Shown here piece after piece: positions 59,944 through 64,000 of a stretch of DNA of 64,000 bases; positions within the stretch are counted from its first letter, which is position 1, and each line of letters begins with the position of its first letter. Both the position numbers and the translations under genes were made by a program. This stretch comes from Limnoperna fortunei (Eukaryota; Mollusca; Bivalvia; Mytilida; Modiolidae): NCBI GenBank assembly GCA_944474755.1, contig OX104122.1, forward strand, positions 22,035,714 through 22,099,713, written 5' to 3'. Under the pieces are notes generated by a model that saw only the letters and a program-made list of their open reading frames with translations, was not told the origin of the DNA and ran no database searches.

Positions 59944-60589
59944 TTAATTATTCACCTGTGCATTGGATTGGAGTCAAAAAGAATCATATGGTCATAACTA
60001 ACAAAAGGGATGTTTCTCGTGTCTTAAAGGGAATTAACTATGGTACTTTTGTCTAATTTGGTAGATATTTGTTCTGACTATTATTGTACAATTAAGACAT
60101 CGGTGTCCATTACAAATGCAGAAATAGCATACTTTTAAAATTGACCTTTTGATTCTATAAACTAATAGGGTTGCAAGAAAAAAAGATTCGTCCACTCCTT
60201 TTATAATTTTTCTATATATACTATTTCCTTGTTAAAAAATATTTCTCCTCTGAAAATATTATTGCAGATAGTTATCCCAAATTTTAAATTCAGTGTAAAG
60301 TAATTTGGTTACGATGATTATTGGATACACATATTACTGACTAGTGGTTTATGATTCCCATCCATTTTAATCAACAAACCAACTCGCATACTTGGGTAAT
60401 GGATGCAAAAGGTTTGGCATGCATAAAACCTGGTATAACACACCATTTCTTTTAAAATGCTTGCACCAAGATAGAACCATTGCTTTAGTTATTATATTTT
60501 AAGTTGTTGGTTAGGTATCATATTGCGAAATATAGATACCATATACTTGAGAATATTGCTGAATAAGTGAGGAAACATTTATAATTTTC

Positions 60590-61210
60590 TTTTTTAAAAT
60601 TAAAATCGTCTCGTTTGTCGTAAATTCGTGTACTGAGATGACCGGTTGCGTCGTATTCGAGGTGCAAGTCTACAAATGATGTACACAAAGCTGTTTGTGT
60701 GATTTTTTAAATTTATAGTTCTAAGGATATATGAACGGAAGCCACCCGACATTGAGGATTGTTAATTGAAAGGACATCATCAATATATCTATATGTAAAA
60801 TTATAAGACACATAACTTCTACTATCTTCTTGTCTTTCATACGTCGAAGATATTCATTTTCAACTGCTTTGACAAGCCGTTGGTAGAGCAAATAGAAAAT
60901 AGAGGGCCTGGCTATATACTTTTCCTGGAAGGATTTTTGAAATCCAATACAAGTATGGTAATTATTCAGACCAGTTGCCGTAATGTAAAAAAAATAAGAC
61001 GTCATGAAGGACTTATGAATTTCATCTTTGTCAAATGTGGTATGTTTGTATGTGGAATAACCAGAGTTATCGATGATGCCTAGCTCTTTAATGAGGCATT
61101 CATAGTAATGTGACTTTCATACAAACGCACTGTTGTTAGAAGCCTTATTTGCAGTGACAACAACATATTTGTCATGGAGGGAAGTGAGGCATCTCATAGC
61201 AATATTGAAT
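60590..61210 (-). pseudogene. Penelope-like reverse transcriptase, rearranged fragment
   Basis: Minus-strand blocks in shifted frames: DKYVVVTANKAS (family DKYVVVPADKA), YYECLIKELGIIDNS, an EKYIARPSI block (family KQRYIAGSA), then FTYRYIDDVLSINNP with the catalytic YIDD intact at about 60775-60800, and finally HLSTRIYDKRDDFNF before the element breaks at about 60600. A large part of the palm is deleted between these blocks. Confidence 0.75.
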
Positions 61211-61984
61211 ACGGATTTTGGTCGATTATTGATGCAAACAATCAATGGAGGAACTTAGAGAGTTGTGTTTTTCTTTTAGATCAGTAGAAACACTTTGATG
61301 CTCACAAGAATATTTTTGATTCATTAAGTGATATCGTCATTATCAATTTTATGCCCACACATTTCGAAAATTATTTAACTTCTACGGTTTTTCCATTCTA
61401 GAGGTGCAGATTACCTAACCAGGATTATGACATGACGTTTAAAAGTTTTGATGATAAAAGATCTCAGATATCTGAATGATTTGGATTTTAAATACTTTTT
61501 TATTTGATTTATGATTTTACAAACTGCCGGGATGGAGTAGTAAATTTAACAACCTTGAGTTAGGAAATACTGAAAAAGATAACCAACATTTAACATATAT
61601 TTAGTTGCAAACACTGGGTAGAGGTACTCTTGTGTTAATCATTAGCCATTCATGATGTCATTGTGCAGTGTATATCGACAATTAAGTATATACATGAATA
61701 CATGTATAGTCATGTATACATGTATAGTCACAGCTGTTATAAAGGCTTTCTACTTTCAGTGGAAACTTTCTTATTATTTACTTCCTCATTTCGTGTTACC
61801 TTTAATTGGTTTGATGATATTGTCGTAGAGACCATGGGCCGGTGAGAAACTACGCTTTCGCAGTTTAACCTGGCAATATAAACTTTTTTATTTCCGGAGT
61901 TATCTATCTTGACACAGAAAACCTTGCGCGGAATAGATGCTCCGGTTACAGTTGTTGCAATATGATCAGAGATGAATCACGTAT

Positions 61985-62390
61985 GTTCGTGAGTCATGTT
62001 TTAATTACTTGTTCAACATGTTCAACGTTCAACATTTAACATTCAAACAAATACCAAAGATTCTTTCAGTTTTACATTGCACACTAAGTTCTTTGTTTAA
62101 CTTTTAATCAACATTCGTAGTTTGTTGTTCAATACTTCAGAGTTTTAATTCCTAGTTTAACATTCGATTTTTCAGTTCCTAGTTCAACATTCGATTTTTC
62201 AGTTCCCAGTTCAACATTCGATTTTACAGTTACTAGTTCAACATTCGTAATTCCTAGTTCAACATTCGTAGTACCTGGTTCAATAGTTTTCAAAGTTTTT
62301 AGTTCCTTGTGCAACATTCGCAGTTCTTACTAGTTCACCTTTCATTGTTGATATTTCAACATTTGTAGTTGCTGGCCCATTATTCAAAAC
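61985..62390. repeat. Minisatellite array related to 54070-55130
   Basis: Units 'ttcctagttcaacattcg' plus 'atttttcag' (27 bp) or 'taa'/'tag' (21 bp) repeat from about 62150 to 62290. The left border carries 'ttctttcagttttacattgc', the inverse of the right border of the 54-kb element. This copy has only one arm. Confidence 0.8.
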
Positions 62391-62429
62391 AGGATGTCCT
62401 CTTTGACGTACGGGCTACATTTTCTTCTG

Positions 62430-62694
62430 GGGTCTCGGTGGCAGAGCGGTTAAGGTAGTTCGTCTACCATTGATCACGTTGTCTGTCAACACTGAGATTG
62501 TGGGTTCGAGCCTCACTGCGGGCAGGTTGCTTTCGACTCCAATCTTAATTGACAAGGATTGCCAGTTTTCCTACCGAAGGTCAGGTGTTTTCTCCGGATA
62601 CTCCGGCTTCCTCCCCCAATAAAAACTGGACGCCATGATATAGCTGAAAAATTGCTGAAAGTGGAGTTAAACAAAATTCAAACAAAGAAACAAA
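62430..62694 (+). repeat. tRNA-derived SINE, full length, with 12-bp target-site duplication
   Basis: Head 'ggtctcggtggcagagcggt' (box A), 'tgggttcgagcctc' (box B), complete body and tail. CATTTTCTTCTG is repeated at 62418-62429 and 62695-62706. One of the best-preserved copies in the window. A 97-codon frame overlapping it lies within the repeat. Confidence 0.93.
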
Positions 62695-62706
62695 CATTTT
62701 CTTCTG

Positions 62707-64000
62707 TAAGCACTCAAATCTACAGTATGTATATGATTAATCCTTTTGCACCCCTAATGAAATTACATAATAAAATATATGAATATATAATTAATTGCAC
62801 AATGAAACACGAGTGGCTAATGATAAAAACAGAGAGTCTCAGGGATGTGTAAAGTGAGAATTCTTTTTATATTAAGTATTTTATCATTGTTAGTTGTCTC
62901 CTGCCTTTAAGTTTTATATTAAGTTATGCTGAAGACGTCTGAAATTAAAGCGATGGTTTACCATAATAGGTATAATATTGATTAAAACAACTTGATTTAA
63001 GTTATGCATATATTCGTAAACTAGTTTTATTTGAATTTTTTGTCAATGTTAGTATACAAGTAACTAAATTAGGGGCCTGCATGTTTTAACGTATTAAGCT
63101 CACATTATACAGACAAAATACTCTTTGTTGTTTACTATAACTTTAATTGCTGCCAATCAAACTGTATAAAATGCTGGTTTTCAGTAGGAAAATGTCTATA
63201 CCTTAAATATTAATAGTTTATTAAATTGAAATACAGAGGTGTCTTGAGTTGTAAAATATTTAAAAGGCTAATTTATTATTATTTTTCGATATTCAAAAGT
63301 GTTACAAAATATCAAAATACTTGTACTACGGTGTGTACTAAAATCCGAAAACTGATGATGTGAACAGTATAACGAAAGCCATCATTCTGAAAAATATGAG
63401 TATTATTAGGTTGGCAATTTTCAAATAGTTTTTTATTGTAATTTAATGCAAAATAATGATCTTGGGTAGAGCTTCTAAAAAGAGAGAGAATCGGAGAAAG
63501 AATAGAGAATAGAAACAATTGATTCTAAAATCTTCTATCTATTCTGTGGCAAATATAATATGAACTAAAGGGCAATGAACCTATTTGTAGAGGATAGAAT
63601 AGGAAACTGTACAGATTACTGTAAATAGTACACCCAAAACAAAAAATGTCTTCGTTAATTTTCATCATTGTCATTAATAAAAATAGCACATCTATACCAA
63701 TATAATTAAACAGAAACATTTCAAACAAGGACATCATATAACGTTATAAAGCAATTTCTTTGTAATAAAAAAATGCCATTTTAAACATTTTTAACATGTA
63801 ATTTGAAAAGATCCCGTATGTATATTACATAACAACTGTAAATAAAAAAAATCAATTTTGCATTATGTACATGGGCACTATCTTGTAGGTCTCATCGATC
63901 TTCTAATATACCAGTGCATTACTGATTTCGTCTTCGCTTTTGGTATTTTATAGGTTCGGACCAAGCGTATGGTATCTTCATCTTTCTTTCTGGTTGATCT
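62707..64000. other. Noncoding A+T-rich stretch
   Basis: No gene, SINE or transposon recognised up to the right edge. Confidence 0.45.

Larger units (their letters stand above)
57960..61960. repeat. TLR-locus upstream duplication, copy D (decayed)
   Basis: 58015-59120 aligns by eye with 42190-43580 of copy B: 'atgaagaggagtggctacat' with 42271; 'gcgagttttagcattaatgg' with the A1 block at 10218; 'gataacagtgacataattcg' with 10626. 59950-59980 (ctgtgcattggattggagtc) matches 10682. 61740-61910 resembles 11580-11690 of copy A1. It is interrupted by a TTAA-flanked insertion and a Penelope fragment. No TLR coding sequence follows. Confidence 0.6.

Noticed and set aside
59276..59947. Two open frames of 65 and 120 codons
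   Set aside because: They lie inside the TTAA-flanked insertion, match no transposase or host family I know, and have no conserved counterpart in the other TLR flanks.

Overview
The window looks like an A+T-rich stretch of a mollusc genome, most likely a bivalve. Three things suggest this. It carries a Toll-like receptor gene inside a repeatedly duplicated block. It carries a tandem B-box (TRIM-like) exon that ends at a splice donor. It is also crowded with a tRNA-derived SINE and a Penelope-like reverse transcriptase of the kind common in bivalves. There is no bacterial-style gene packing. Only two stretches look like host protein-coding genes: a B-box/coiled-coil exon at the left edge (193-986, minus) and an intact single-exon Toll-like receptor (48354-50894, plus).

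Layout. 1-1000: B-box exon, whose gene continues off the left edge. 1000-7440: noncoding DNA with SINEs, a dead piggyBac transposase and small direct repeats. 7445-15992: copy A of the TLR locus, which reaches the start of the TLR coding sequence and stops just inside the signal peptide. 16000-24700: noncoding DNA with two decayed LINE fragments and a Penelope-like tail. 26987-30462 and 35290-38728: two nearly identical copies of a 3.4-kb segment that carries a dead Penelope-like element. 31448-35289: a long foldback transposon. 39655-50894: copy B of the TLR locus with the intact receptor; a second copy of the foldback transposon sits in its upstream region. 52120-62390: two more decayed copies of TLR upstream DNA (C and D), broken up by Penelope fragments, SINEs and a palindromic minisatellite element. 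62430-64000: a young SINE and unremarkable A+T-rich DNA.

The main story is a Toll-like receptor locus that has been copied several times. The noncoding upstream DNA of at least five copies can still be aligned by eye, but only one copy keeps a complete receptor. The copies serve as an internal reference: comparing them gives filled and empty sites for two SINEs, a LINE tail, a nested MITE and a 3.0-kb Tc1/mariner-like foldback element, so these insertions can be ordered relative to the duplications. All homology statements come from reading the sequence by eye. No alignment or database search was run, so family names rest on recognised motifs.
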